Under the pieces are notes generated by a model. That model saw only the letters and a program-made list of their open reading frames with translations, searched no databases and had not been told where the DNA came from. A program made the position numbers and the translations under genes. Positions 50,901-62,528 of a DNA stretch of 64,000 bases are shown here, piece after piece (within the stretch, counting starts at the first letter, position 1; the number at the start of each line of letters is the position of its first letter). The stretch is from Coprinus comatus. Taxonomy: Eukaryota > Basidiomycota > Agaricomycetes > Agaricales > Agaricaceae. The DNA is taken from NCBI GenBank assembly GCA_034638255.1, contig JAWPGT010000007.1, positions 124,001 through 188,000 on the forward strand, given 5' to 3'.

Positions 50901-52708
50901 CTTTCCCTCTGTCATTAGGTCGGACATACGAATGAGAAACAGTGACATTGGTATGAGGGAGGTCGGAAGGAAGCAAAGGCAGAGCACGGAACTTCTGATA
51001 TGCGCCTTGTAGTTGCGTTTCTGATGTCGTATCACTTTTGCTGTCGGCCGGTCGTGAATCCATATTTGCATGAATAATATGCTGGGGTTGGGGTTGCTGG
51101 TACGATGAGGGAATGGATGGTGTATGACTCTGTTCGCTGGATTGGAAAGAGATCGTGGAATTGTTGATCGCAGCTTGTTGTTGATTGGATACCTGGTTAT
51201 GAATAGAGCTCTGATCACCTGCGTCGGATTGTAATTGTAAAGTAGAAGAATAAGGTGAATCTACTTGTGAGTTATTGCCTTGGCCTGAATATATATCCTG
51301 AGCTGGGGCTGTGGTACTGGATGATACTGGAAGAGGATCTGTTTGTAGTTCTGTATCACCAGATGTGTTCTGGTAAGCTAATTCCGTAGCGGTTTGAGGC
51401 TCATCGACTGATTCGGCCAATGTTCCGTCATCACCATCATCATCACTATCATCATTTTCCTCCTCCTCCTCCTCCTCCTCCTCATCCATATCCAAAAATT
51501 CACTGGTCGCGTTCGGTGTACTAGGTTGAGGAACTAGATTTGAGGACACCTTTGGCTTGGAAGCGAAGGTTTCAGCGAGAGGACTAGGTATTGGTGAATC
51601 AACCATGTTGACAATATATTGGCTCGCTTCGTCTGGTAGAGTGATACGGGAATTTCGCGAATCATGAGCAGCAAACACAGGTTGCGGCTCTGGTAAGTCC
51701 GTGGATGCTGTGGCCTGTGTTTGTGAGAAAATGCTAGATGATGCCTGAGGAGTCGCCGGTGACATGACGATTTGAACTGTGGACTTGGCAGGAGTGGCCT
51801 CAACTGTTGAAGTGGCTGGTTGTATATTGGATGAAATTGAGGCTGACTGTGTGTTTTTCGTGGCATCAAACTTTGTCGGAGTCTTATTAGATGCTGTATC
51901 CTGTTGGTACTGCGGCCGAGTGTCTGACTCTTCTGTTATCGAAGCGGAAGACAAATCAGACATTAAGGGGTTCTCGTTTGGCTGGTGATCAAGCTGTGGA
52001 ACGGAAGAGGTTTTGTGAGGATTTGAAAGAGTGGTGGGGAACATGGTGGTGGGGGCAGATGCAGGCGGAGGAGGTATAGTGAAATTGTTTGATTGGTATG
52101 ATGTATCGTGGTTTCGCGGCGACAAAGGTTCATGGGAGCGTGAAGAATGCAATTGAGAAGACTGAGGAACAAGACGTGGAGTAGCTGGATGGGAAGATTA
52201 GAGTCGTTTGTCAGATAAGTAAGATGAGCGTACCATTATCATCAGATTGTGTTCGTGCAATCATTGTTCGTGAGTCTGAAGTCTGCTGGGCTTCAATATG
52301 GTTTAGTCGATCTCCTGGGTGCTTTGGACGCTTCTCAATAGACCCGCCGAGAGAAATGACCTTTGCCTTGTAGAGGTCCCGTTCTCCTCTGATACGCTCC
52401 AGCTCCTTGAGAATCTGGTTGTAGCCTGAGCGTTGCTTCTCGATGAGCTTCCAGAGCTGAGCATTCTGAGCTGAGAGGACGTTGCGCTCGTTGACAGCCT
52501 GGTCTAGCGCAGCCATTGCTGGATCTGGAGCAGCCTGGTGAGCGTTGAGGAGTGTGTGTGGGGTTAGAGACTGGGACGTTGAGAGAGATGAGGAGGAGGG
52601 TAGATTTTTGAGAGAAGAGTTTGAAGGAGAGTTGAGGGCTGTTGAATGAAGGTTGTGCCTGTCGCGTGTGGGTGTGTGGGTGGGTGGATGGCCTGTGTTG
52701 GCAGCCAT
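47924..52708 (-). CDS. BEM3: PX-PH-RhoGAP protein, BEM3-type Cdc42 GAP
   Basis: GTPase-activating protein that switches off Cdc42 or Rho at sites of polarised growth. From ATG 52708: a Ser/Thr-rich head; a coiled coil (VNERNVLSAQNAQLWKLIEK) around 52330-52530; and a long disordered Ser/Thr/Gln linker with an acidic run encoded by a TCC/GGA repeat at 51458-51482. A PX domain follows (from SHSYVRPNDRG to VIAYLTTDIVRE, about 50540-50950), a PH domain (GYLTKRGKNFGGWKTRYFVLQ, about 50120-50510), a second linker, and a C-terminal RhoGAP domain (48430-49180) with the arginine finger in GIYRLSGSS and NVGIVFSPTLGI near its end. The tail is Ser/Pro/Asp-rich. PX-PH-RhoGAP order is that of yeast Bem3. 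An in-frame upstream ATG at 52783 would put a CACGTG/CCAAT promoter motif inside the coding region, so 52708 is preferred. Confidence 0.93.
51458..51482. repeat. (TCC)n trinucleotide repeat encoding poly-Glu in BEM3
   Basis: About eight TCC units on the plus strand, read as GAG/GAA-type codons on the minus strand. They give a run of glutamates (DMDEEEEEEEEN) that continues into an Asp-rich stretch in the disordered linker. Such repeats vary in length between strains. Confidence 0.85.
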
Positions 52709-52794
52709 TTTGGATGGTGGAAGGAGAAAATGATGATGATTGGTCGTCTTGTCACCCAATATTATATCTCCACGTGACTCCATCTCTCTCTCTC
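52709..52794. promoter_or_regulatory. Compact divergent promoter with CCAAT and CACGTG, BEM3 / L-serine dehydratase
   Basis: Only 86 bp separate the two start codons. The plus strand contains CCAAT at 52756-52760 and the palindromic E-box CACGTGAC at 52771-52778, with a CT repeat (52781-52794) directly before the dehydratase ATG. CACGTG is the binding site of Cbf1-type bHLH factors, and CCAAT of the HAP complex. Use of these sites here is inference. Confidence 0.55.
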
Positions 52795-55700
52795 ATGTTC
52801 TCCCGTCGTCTCATCTCTATCCGTCCACTCCCTGTCATTGTTGCCACCCCAGTCACCCGACGATGTCTCAACACAATCAAACTCTCTACCCCACCACCGC
52901 ACCTGCCAGAACACGCAGTCATCTCTACCTTTGACTTGTTTAGCATTGGAGGTCCGTCTCCGTCTCTCCTTCCCCTCCTTACCTATCGCTTCAACCACCA
53001 ATAATAGTTGGTCCCTCGTCGTCTCACACCGTGGGACCCATGCGCGCAGGAAAGATTTTCATCACAGACCTCAAGGAACTCAATCTCCTCGAAAAGGTAT
53101 AGTCTTTTCATCCTTGTCGCGTAGACCCAGTCTTCAAGCGAGAACTTGTAAAGGTCAATACAGTCAAGATCAACTTGTAAGGCTATTCATATCTACTTTA
53201 CCCATGTTCTGACCCGAGGTCTTAAGATATGGCTCTCTGGCTGCTACCGGTGCGTGTTCCATGCTGTACTCTTGTTTCACATGTTGAGTATTGTCGTAGG
53301 CAAAGGGTAAGATGGTTTTGGCAGACAAGAATAATCTGCTGACGGATTGCAGACACCATACTCCCCAGGCCATTCTTTTGGGACTCGAAGGCAATCACCC
53401 CTGTCGGCCCAATTGACGTCATCGGCTAACATTCCTCTTCTAGGTTCAGACCCAGAATCAATCGACACAGGCACTATTCCATCCAGATACTCGGATATTC
53501 TCGCTACAAAGTCCCTCATGCTCGCAGGTCACCACCGTATTCATTATGACATGGACCGCGACATGCTCTGGCGTTATGATCTTGTCCTAAAGACCCATTC
53601 AAATGGAATGAGATTCAGCTGTTTCGACAAAGACGGCAATCTCCTGGCCACTAACGAGTACTTTAGCGTCGGGGGTGGCTTTGTCGTCAATGACAAGACA
53701 AAGGGCAAGTCATCCCATTCCCACCATTTCGTTTCATTGATCTAGCGCATATATCCAGTCGATGAGAATCTTTTCTACAAGGGTGTAGATAAAAAAGCAG
53801 TTCACGGTGCTAGGCTCCATCAGACTCATTCGCTCACTGACCCCGCGGACACACCCAGAATCACACAAGGTCAAGCAGTCTTGGTGAATGATAGGCAGGA
53901 TGATGAACACCCACCCTACCCCTTTGACACTGGTGCATCTCTTTTGGCTCTCACAAAGAAACATAACGTGCGTGGTGTATGCGCTGTATTTCTGTACCCG
54001 AACCTAATTTCATCATCAGATGACAATTGCCCAAATCGTACATGATAATGAAGTGAGCATCAATAGATTGACTACCAAGAACCGTGTTAAATCATCCCAT
54101 CAGAAACATTTTGGGTATACAGATCAAGTTATTCATGAAAAGGTTTGTTCTAGACCGCTGGTCCATTTTTGTCATCCCCATATTCACTTTACGTAGCTCA
54201 TGCGCATTTGGCAAGTTATGGATGAGTGTATACACACTGGTGTCTCCACCACCGAGTTGACACTTCCTGGCCGCTTGGGTCTCAGGCGAAGAGCTCCGAT
54301 GTTATATAGACGTCTTATGCGCGGGTGAGTTCCGCTTGCTTCCATTTACCATGCTTTCCCCCTCGTGTATATCAAAACAGAAATATCACTATGAATCCTT
54401 ACCCACAGATGCTTCTTAAACATGTACTGATGTCATCTCATTAACTTATTCTCAAAATGATAGTTTCTACCCGGGTATTGGATCTGCAGGTCCCATATTT
54501 CCAGCTATAGCTCAAGGTCCAGTAACCGATACCATCTCTGGACCCCAAGAACACGAGGACTTTGAGAACGAAGACTTGGATCATCACCAAAATGGAATGA
54601 AAGGCGCTATCACCAACAAACAATATGGGCAAAAAGAGAAAGCCGCATTGGCAACTTTGAAACGCGTCCCGAGGGTAGTCGGGTCAGTAGACCATGCTAT
54701 TATGCCCATGCCTCCTGTGAGTATAGTGTACGTCTATTCCTGTCTTCGGACCGGATTGACCACTTCTTTTAGAGGCGCACTGTTGTACCTGCCATGGACT
54801 TCTTGTCCTGTTATGCTATAGCAGTGAATGAGGTCAATGCTTCTGGTGGAAGAATCGTAACCAGCCCAACTAACGGTGCTGCGGGCGTCATTCCTGCTGT
54901 ATTAAAGTATATTCTCGAGGTACGCTGATTTGACTTGGATCGTTCATTTGGATCAAAGCAGGTTCTTACTTCTGAGATCAAGTTCGTCAGTGATGATCCA
55001 GTCCGCAGTATCGAGACTTTCTTGTTAACGGCCTCTGTATGTTCTATTCCATCATATTCTGTATAGCCTTTGTGTTAACCATTTATTCCGGATCTTATGC
55101 TAACGTTTCTAAATTTAACGATATCGACAACCTATGGGATTGTTTTGGCTTAAACTCATTAATCCTGAATAGGCGGTTGGGATGTTATTCAAACGGGGTA
55201 GCACTATATCTGCCGCAGAAGGTGGTTGCCAGGCTGAGGTTGGCGGTGGGTTCTTGATGATTTTAGAGTATTGGAAGGTACAGCGGGACTAACTTATTTT
55301 TGCTTGTACTAGTTGCCTGTTCGATGGCTAGCGCAGGCTTTGCGGCTTGTATGGGAGGTATATTACTATCTCCTGCCATCCAAACTATTAGTTGTAATGC
55401 TCAATGATTCGATTCAGCTTCCCCAGAAACAGTTCTCCAAGTGGGTATTTTTTTTTTTGAATCATATGAACAAACATTGATGCTTCTTTTCTCCTTCCAG
55501 GCAGCTGAAATCGGAATTGGTGAGCCCCCTTGCGATGCGATTTGAATTAGAATGATCACTAACCAATGATATTATAATAAACTATTATTACTCACCTCTT
55601 CACTGGACAACCACGACATGGACGTGACACAACACAATACACAACATATCGCACACATCAACTAATTATACCAATCTGGAATCGTTTCATTTCTCAATAT

Positions 55701-57235
55701 GCGTATGACCTTATTATCACCATGATTACCGACCTTGACAATGGTGAACCCAATCATCAACCCATTCCCACTTTCATCCTGGATGGTAAATATAGAACAT
55801 AATCTGGGACTCACATGTGATCCTATAGATGGACTTGTCCAAGTACCTTGCATAGTAGGTTCAATTCCAGTGTTCTATTTTACTGTTCGGATTCTAACCC
55901 AGGTAAATTTTTTGTAGGAGAGGAATAGTCTGGGAGGCAAGTAGCAATCTTTAACTCCATGGTCCCCCGCAAAATACTAATGAAATGATTACTATTATCT
56001 TATCATTGGCCATTCCCGCGACCTTATTTGGTTTAACTTTGCGGTGATTCTCGACTCACTAACATGTCTGATATCCTCGACAATGACACTAAATAAACAC
56101 CACAATTGTTGACCCTGCAAAACGCTTACCTCGTCTCTTGTGTGGTACATGATGAAAACCGCCACAAATACAATATACAAACTCGATCTATTCTATTCAT
56201 TACGAAAACGGTTCCTATCTCTCGTACACTGGCATAAACAGCTGTCAAGGCTGTTACGGCGGCACAATTGTCGATGGCAAGCCATGGCGTCTATAGTGTT
56301 ACACTTGACGAAGCTATAGAAGCGATGAGAGTGACGGCTGCTGACATGAGTGTTAAATATAAAGAAACGAGTCTTTCGGTTAGTTTGTGATTTTCTTTTG
56401 GTGATGTGCTAGTACTAATGATCTTTTGGTTTCTGTTTCTTTTCTATATGACATTGTTGGCATGGTCAAAATCTTGTGCGCGAAAATCGGCCTTGAATTA
56501 CGGTGTTGTCTCTTTTAATTTTTTTTTCTGTTTCGTCGGTCGTCGTTGCCACTGGATTGTTGTTGTGGCGTTGGATCTTTGGATATACTTGTCCATCTGG
56601 GTGCTTCGATACTATTCGTATTCGCGATCTGGCTCTTTCTTGATTGGTTTTCTGTGTACCATCTGATAGGGTCTCGCGGTGAGTACTATATTATTACTAT
56701 GCATACAGTCGTGATATGGGTCCATCCCATTCTACCTGTCATGAACTGCCATGTCATTCAAAGTTTTTCGGAACTTTCTCTGAAGCGAGGGTGACGGTAG
56801 TCTCTAGCCAGGAACTGTGCTGCACAGGTGTAACCTGGTTTAACCAAGGTTTAACTACGGCATGCTACATGCGGTACCGGTTGCATTGAGCCCCCTAGTT
56901 TTCATGTTCATGAATTCTTGATCATCTTGGCAAGGAGTGTAGCGCCCAGCGCCCATTCAGAATCCAGTCGGCATGTAGTAACCCCATGGTGCTTTTGGTG
57001 TTTGCCAAAACCATACATGGGTTCATTTCTCTCCTATTTCTATCTGATGTTGATGTATTGGGGTGTAATGGAGTACTGATGGACATTATTTTTCACAGAC
57101 AACGGTGAAGATCCCTTTGTCAGTTCCAGCTTGGTGAGTGTTCATGCTGTAAATGATGATCCACTTGTGATGTGATAGGGGTGGAAACTTTTTTTGGCTG
57201 ATACTGATTGTGTTCAAATCATTTTTTCTAGTTGA
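52795..57235 (+). CDS. L-serine dehydratase, iron-sulfur type (single-chain)
   Basis: Deaminates L-serine to pyruvate and ammonia with a [4Fe-4S] cluster. Many short exons. The N-terminus ([19 protein letters not shown]) is basic and hydrophobic, like a mitochondrial presequence. The beta domain follows ([41 protein letters not shown]), then the alpha domain ([75 protein letters not shown]). The cluster cysteines in GGCQAE, TCDP and VPCIERN are present. Two introns start with GC (53705-53758 and 55937-56241). GLA is a 9-nt exon (56670-56678). The last intron (57134-57231) splits a Cys codon, so the protein ends SVPAC; reading on would end in Trp at 57137. A terminal Cys is characteristic of this family. 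Most other fungal serine dehydratases are PLP enzymes. Confidence 0.9.
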
Positions 57236-57779
57236 AAAAGAACCACTTCACCGGATATGAATACTACATTTGGTAAACAAGCTCTTTTTTTATTTCGGTT
57301 CCCTTTTCCCCGACTAAATGGGAGATGGAGCTCATGGACCCACCGCCACATGTTGTTTCACGAAAATCTTTACTTGGCTACTTGGTGCTTTGTTGGTTCC
57401 TTTCATATTAAAAACTTTGGACCTGGCTTCGCGAGTTCATTTCCACTCTTTTTTCATTTGTTCACTCTCATGCATAGATATATTTTCTATGATTAGATGT
57501 TTCGGGTCCGTTTTGTGTGGACTACATAATTGGTTATTAATCCGGACGAGTGATGCGAGTTCTGGACGCTTTAAACCTCGGTTTTTATTTTATTTTATTC
57601 TGTTATTTGTTCTGTTTTGCTTTTTTTTTTTTTGCTTTTCGTGTTTTGCTTTATTTTGTGATATAGTTAGATAGATAGATAGACCCTCTTTTTGTGTAAA
57701 TACTTAGTTACTCTATGTGTACACGGTTAACGTTCAACCCTTTTAATCATCATTATCAATTTCATGGTTCACATAAAGA

Positions 57780-58326
57780 ACACCTCCTCGCTCGTCATGT
57801 CCTTCACTTCCGTTATCAGACGAAAGTCAATTCTTTTTGGCACCTCCTACTCGTCCATTCTAGACATCTACTACATCATCCATAACACGTTCACGTTCTA
57901 GAAGTGACGGTCAAGTAATTCAAAGTCCACAATCATCTAATGATTTAAAATCAATGGCGGTAAACAGTCACAACTTCGCATATCACCAATCGTCTCCTTC
58001 AATGATCTAAGAACCCCTGTTATTAGGGGAAATTCACCATTCCTTCAACCATCATCTCCTCTTACCCCACCTTCATACAGAGCTCCCTCTCCCTCTCCCT
58101 CCGTATATGTATCTCAATCTTCATTTCAATTCACACCTTCACCTTCTGGTCTTAAGCGGGCTCTTGGGAGGGGTCAAATTCTAAATCTCCAATGTATAAG
58201 CTCTCCAGTCCTCCTAGTCCTCAATCCCCCACAACTCACATTGCGGGTTTAGAACATAGGATTAGACATTCGACACTTTCTCCTAGGAGGTTGGGAATGA
58301 CTCACATACCTAACGGTACCGTATGA
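57780..58326 (+). pseudogene. Ser/Pro-rich coding remnant with frame breaks
   Basis: Three successive frames carry consistent Ser/Pro/Thr-rich coding character. The first (57780-57970, with one in-frame TAG at 57861-57863) includes TRSRSRSDGQVIQSPQSS. The second (57974-58170) includes SPFLQPSSPLTPPSYRAPSP. The third (58174-58326) includes SNSKSPMYKLSSPPSPQSP, HSTLSPRRLGMTHIPNG and a TGA stop. Each junction is resolved by adding one base, at AA near 57973 and at the GGGG run near 58170-58173. Either this is a decaying gene or a real exon with sequence errors. I do not recognise the family, and no start codon or upstream exon is evident. Short-period composition bias could mimic coding sequence, so confidence is limited. 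Confidence 0.35.
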
Positions 58327-59262
58327 ATCTATGATTTTAAATGATTTTATGTAAAGTTATGAATTTATGCCGAGTTTATTTTGTTTTCTGTAGTTACGAT
58401 TATGATATAATGATTGAAGATATTTGTTAAAAATTATATAAAAAGACAATCTTTACCACACTTCAACATTGCAACTTCAATATAGATATGGATGTGTTTG
58501 AATTTGAATTTGTATTTGCTACTATCTATAAAGCACGATCCGTAAGAACTACTAAAGTCCATTATTATCGTTTTCTGAAATTGGCGAGAAAAAAAAAGTT
58601 CATAGCATTCACAACCGGCAACTACATACAGTCTCATCTAGTATGGAAGTAATTAAGTGACAGATAGGGCGACTCCGCGGCAAGTTGTGAAAGATCCGAG
58701 CGAGTGTTGACTCAAGTAGCACAGGTTGAAGTAAACGTGGGACTCTCGTGAGTCGTGCTGGGGGGACCTTTCGCGCAAACTTCGGAAATAATATTCAAAA
58801 ATAAATTAACTTTTCACTCTATAAGTTGAACTTTGTGTGGAGTTACTTTGGTGTGATCTTACCTGTTGATCTGAATGCAAGAATGTAGTGGATGTCTCCT
58901 CTACTGCACTTGATGAAATGAATAACTTAGTGAAGAACAATACAATTTTGAGGAATGATATGATATTGAATCTTGATTTCTATATATATTGGATTTGTAA
59001 AAGCAAATAACAATGTAACATAGCTACTTTGACTTTGTATCTCTGAATTATAGTCACTGGAACGTTTCATTAAGCACATCTACCATATCCGTTTTACCAT
59101 AGTATACCGAGTCAAATTCTCCAACTTCACTTACCCAACCCTCCTGATTTACTTTCTCCCATACCCCACAATCGAGGAGCATCGTCATGATCTCCATATT
59201 TCTTCAAATTTTTGTTATATTTCTGTTTGTAGTTTGTAGTTAGTTAGAAAAGGGGGCTCGGA
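58327..59262. other. Spacer 3' of the TAPT1-like gene
   Basis: AT-rich, without supported features. A 67-codon minus frame (58434-58637) shows no coding character. The right part must hold the 3' untranslated region of the TAPT1-like gene. Confidence 0.4.
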
Positions 59263-61661
59263 TCATTGACTCGGGGAGTCGGTAGTAATGATATGGAACC
59301 AACTTGCTCGTTCTTCCTTGCCTTCTCCAATTGGGTCTCTTCCGAAATCATTTACGACATCACCAGCTTCACGTTTTTCTATACCTGCTTGACATTTACA
59401 CGCATAAGTGATTAGATTGACGCCTAGAATGATCTTGATCACAGCGAAGCTGGGGAGGGGGAGGGGGAGGGGGATTAAGATTGATCTTTTGTTCGATAGA
59501 ACAAGGACGTACCATAACCAGAAGAGCATGGCCATCACACCAAAAGTGACATACTTGATCAGCTCAGCGCTGTCAAATGTAAGGAAAACAGCATGAAAGT
59601 CAATGTTATGAGGCGCAACCAAAGGCAGGGATGAGAAGGATGGCATTTCAAAGTCGGAAAATATGAGGCTGATAGACTGAGAGCCCACAAGCGTAACAAA
59701 GACGGCAAGGGGGAGGCGAAACCAAGTCTTCGTGCGACAAGGGGGGATTGGTCGACACATGAGTGCTGCGGAAATTAGGATGATGTATAGTCATGAAAGC
59801 AAGGCTCTACTTACTTTCCTCGCACCTCGTCTTCCTACTGCGCTGGCACTCGCTAAGTCGCGGCAGAGGACATCGGTGTATCTCTCATAAACCGAAGGTC
59901 GAATATGATTGAACTTCGTGATGAATGCGTGTTTGAGCCAATCCACGAGCATTTCCGAACACAAAACGGTTAGGATAGGCTGAGAAAAACATCAGCATCG
60001 TTCAAAAGAACATAATCATTGCGTATATATGAAATTGTCCATAACACATTATTTCCTCTAAACCAGCCGAAACTTTTGGGCAACACAAATCCGCCAGAAA
60101 AGTCGAATTCAGACCCGCTTAGTTCGATGAGATTGAGGAATGCTACTATTCCAAGCATAAGGGTTAAAGTGAACCTTTCCACAATGTCTACAAAATGCGT
60201 TTACGTTAAGTTTTGGATTTAGGCAAAGAGTTTACGCCCTTCCTTACCTGCACAGGTTATCTGGAACAGGTTGCCCTTTTCAAACTTTTTAAAAACACTC
60301 CCTTTAATTGCAACGAATTGATTAGAGGCCAAGAGCGTCAAGAATGGTCGTAGGAATTGATAGCAACGTTTAACGCGATGAGTTGATAAACCAAAACTAG
60401 CGCATGGGCGACTGCAATACATCAGCATGAATATAAGATTGGCTGACAATAATACCTACCATTATACATTGTGGAAAGAGTAAAATACAAGAAGGGCGTA
60501 AAGGTGTTGGTCGTAACGGGGATGCGATGGGATAGAGGGTCTAAAGTAGACCGCGAAAACAGACAGTCTAGAATATCTTGTCCTATCGAGGCACATAATC
60601 TATCTGCAATCTAAATAAATGTTTAACTTCTGGTTCCAAATAAGAATATGTCAAGATATATACCTCTAGTGCATTAAATATAACATATAGTTTGATGGTA
60701 TCCTTGTCCTCGAATAGTATGGTAGATTTTGCTGCAATCAGTTAAAGGAATTAAAACAAGGAGAGAAATGATGAGCAGCAATCCTCTGAGAAGATCAGCT
60801 TTTTGAGATGGAGGTAACGGAGGAGCAGACCGCCGGAATAGATTGGTGAACAAGCGAACAAATGCGAGGCAAAATCGGATTGGTGTAATGGTGAAAGTAT
60901 ATAAGAAACTATCCAAACATAAAACAAATCCAAATCCAAATCCAATTATCTATAATAATAAAAAGCATAACGAACGTTAGATGATTGTGTACATGTAAGT
61001 TAGTAGAGAGGAAAGAAAAATACCTTCTCCATGGCGACTGGTATACTCAAGAAATTGCTGACCCTTTCGCATTTTAGCTCCTGATGCGAGTCGAAGTCCG
61101 TTGCCAGCAGCTCCTCCCGAAGATAGTCCCAGAGGGAAAAGGGGGACGAATCATGCGATTTCACTTCTTGTTTCACTCGTCCGCGCTTCGGGGGAGGGGT
61201 GCAGTTAATATAGGCGTTTGGAGGGCGCTGGAAAGTGGAAGTGGGAACTGGTTCGACGTATCCCTTGGATTGAAAGATAGGTGTTGCGGGTAGTGAAGTA
61301 TACGCTACAGGTGGAGTTCTTGGTGAAAGCAAGCCATTGTTATTTGGCATAGCATCTGAAGTTGAGCGCCCCCTATTTGCTAGTTCTGTTCTTCAGTCTA
61401 TCTCGGCATCTACGTCTGAGCTGTAAAGTACCCACGTTCATAAATATGAGATTGTCGTTTGCCAGGAGGAAAGGGATGTGTCTGGGGGATATTTGTTTTC
61501 TGGGATTTGGTAAAGACCGGCACGGAGGGGAATGTGTGAAGGTTATGTCCTCTCGAGTTTCCTGCAAGAGATGCGAGGACGGCGTCCTGACTACCAGAAG
61601 AAAAACGTCGGCACTGCTTCCTGTCCTTCAAATGGCTTGAAGTCGATGAAGATGTCGCCAT
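59263..61661 (-). CDS. TAPT1: TAPT1 / Emp65-family (DUF747) membrane protein (one apparent 1-nt frameshift)
   Basis: Polytopic ER membrane protein; yeast Emp65 acts with Slp1 in protecting soluble ER proteins, and human TAPT1 affects cilia and Golgi organisation. About eleven exons from ATG 61661. The head is Ser/Pro-rich. The DUF747 core matches human TAPT1 closely: SLWDYLREELLATDFDSH, ERVSNFLSIPVAMEK, LCLDSFLYTFTITPIRF, KIYHTIRGQDTIKLYVIFN, ALEIADRLCASIGQDILDC, SLLTLLASNQFVAIKGSVFK, KFEKGNLFQ, DIVERFTLTLML, CSEMLVDWLKHAFITKFN. After QSPLVARRLGFA the frame breaks: one base is missing at plus 59714-59716, and the following PLAVFVTLVGSQS is in the next frame. The 63-nt intron 59450-59512 is open in frame, so retention adds 21 residues. 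Start 61661 is joined through a 59-nt intron (61373-61431); ATG 61350 is an alternative. Confidence 0.88.
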
Positions 61662-62528
61662 TGGCTTCCTGGTGGGCCTAATGTTAGTTCAAAGCAGTCA
61701 CAACGGTCGTCGCACAACAGCTGGGCCCGGTTAGAATCCCGCGTTGCTGACGACTCGCAGAAATGTCTGAGAAATAAGACCATTGGCATGTCGAAGCATT
61801 TTTTTGCATCTATAAACAGTATATATTATTCATATTCGTAAAATCTAAAAACGAAAGGAGTTTTCGTATTGGTGTTTAAACGTGTACGATGTGCGTGCTA
61901 CAGAAAGAGAAGAAAAAGAAAACAAGGAAAAAAAGAAGAAAATTGTTCTGTGTTATATGGACATGAAATTTAAAGGGAAGATTTTTTCATACTTTCAGCT
62001 TCATATTTGATTAGGTTACTATAGGGTATCAAGTAGCATAGTAGAAAACAAGGATTTCAGGTGTGACAAGGGATTCAAAGGACGTAGTTAGAGTGATGTT
62101 TTCAGTGTTCAAGGAGAAATAAAAGAGGTGAGGGATTAGGGGTGAGAGATGTGGGATGAAAAGGGGAGAAGTAAATGGTGTGAGATGAGATAGCATAGTT
62201 CATGGTTTTGGTCGGGAAGGAAAAAGAAAAAGATGAAAAAAAAAAAAAAATAGTCCAGACTGGGAAAGGGGTGAAAAACTGACTAAAAAACTTTCAAAGT
62301 TTTGCAAGGTCGTTTAAAGTGAAGTGAACAGAAAGGAGATGAAAGGTGAATGTGTGAATGTGATATCAAGTCCATCAGACATCCAACAGAAAGAATGAAA
62401 ACCAAAAAAAGGAATATATCGAATATCAAGAAGGAAAGATGGTATGCAGAAAGAGAAAGAGAAAGAGCAGAAAACTCTCCAGAAGAAAGAAAACAATGAA
62501 AGGACAACTTTTTTTTGTCCTTTTCATA
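61662..62528. other. Spacer between RHO3 and the TAPT1-like gene
   Basis: Contains the TAPT1-like promoter next to 61662 and, toward 62528, the 3' region of RHO3. Purine-rich on the plus strand (A-runs at 62234-62249), that is T/C-rich in the transcribed sense. Small open frames show no coding character. Confidence 0.45.

Noticed and set aside
52709..52783. Upstream in-frame ATG for BEM3 at 52783
   Set aside because: It would place the CCAAT and CACGTG motifs in coding sequence and leave only about 12 bp to the divergent dehydratase start.
57129..57137. TGG TGA as the end of L-serine dehydratase
   Set aside because: A canonical GT-AG intron at 57134-57231 gives the family-typical terminal Cys; kept only as the retained-intron form.
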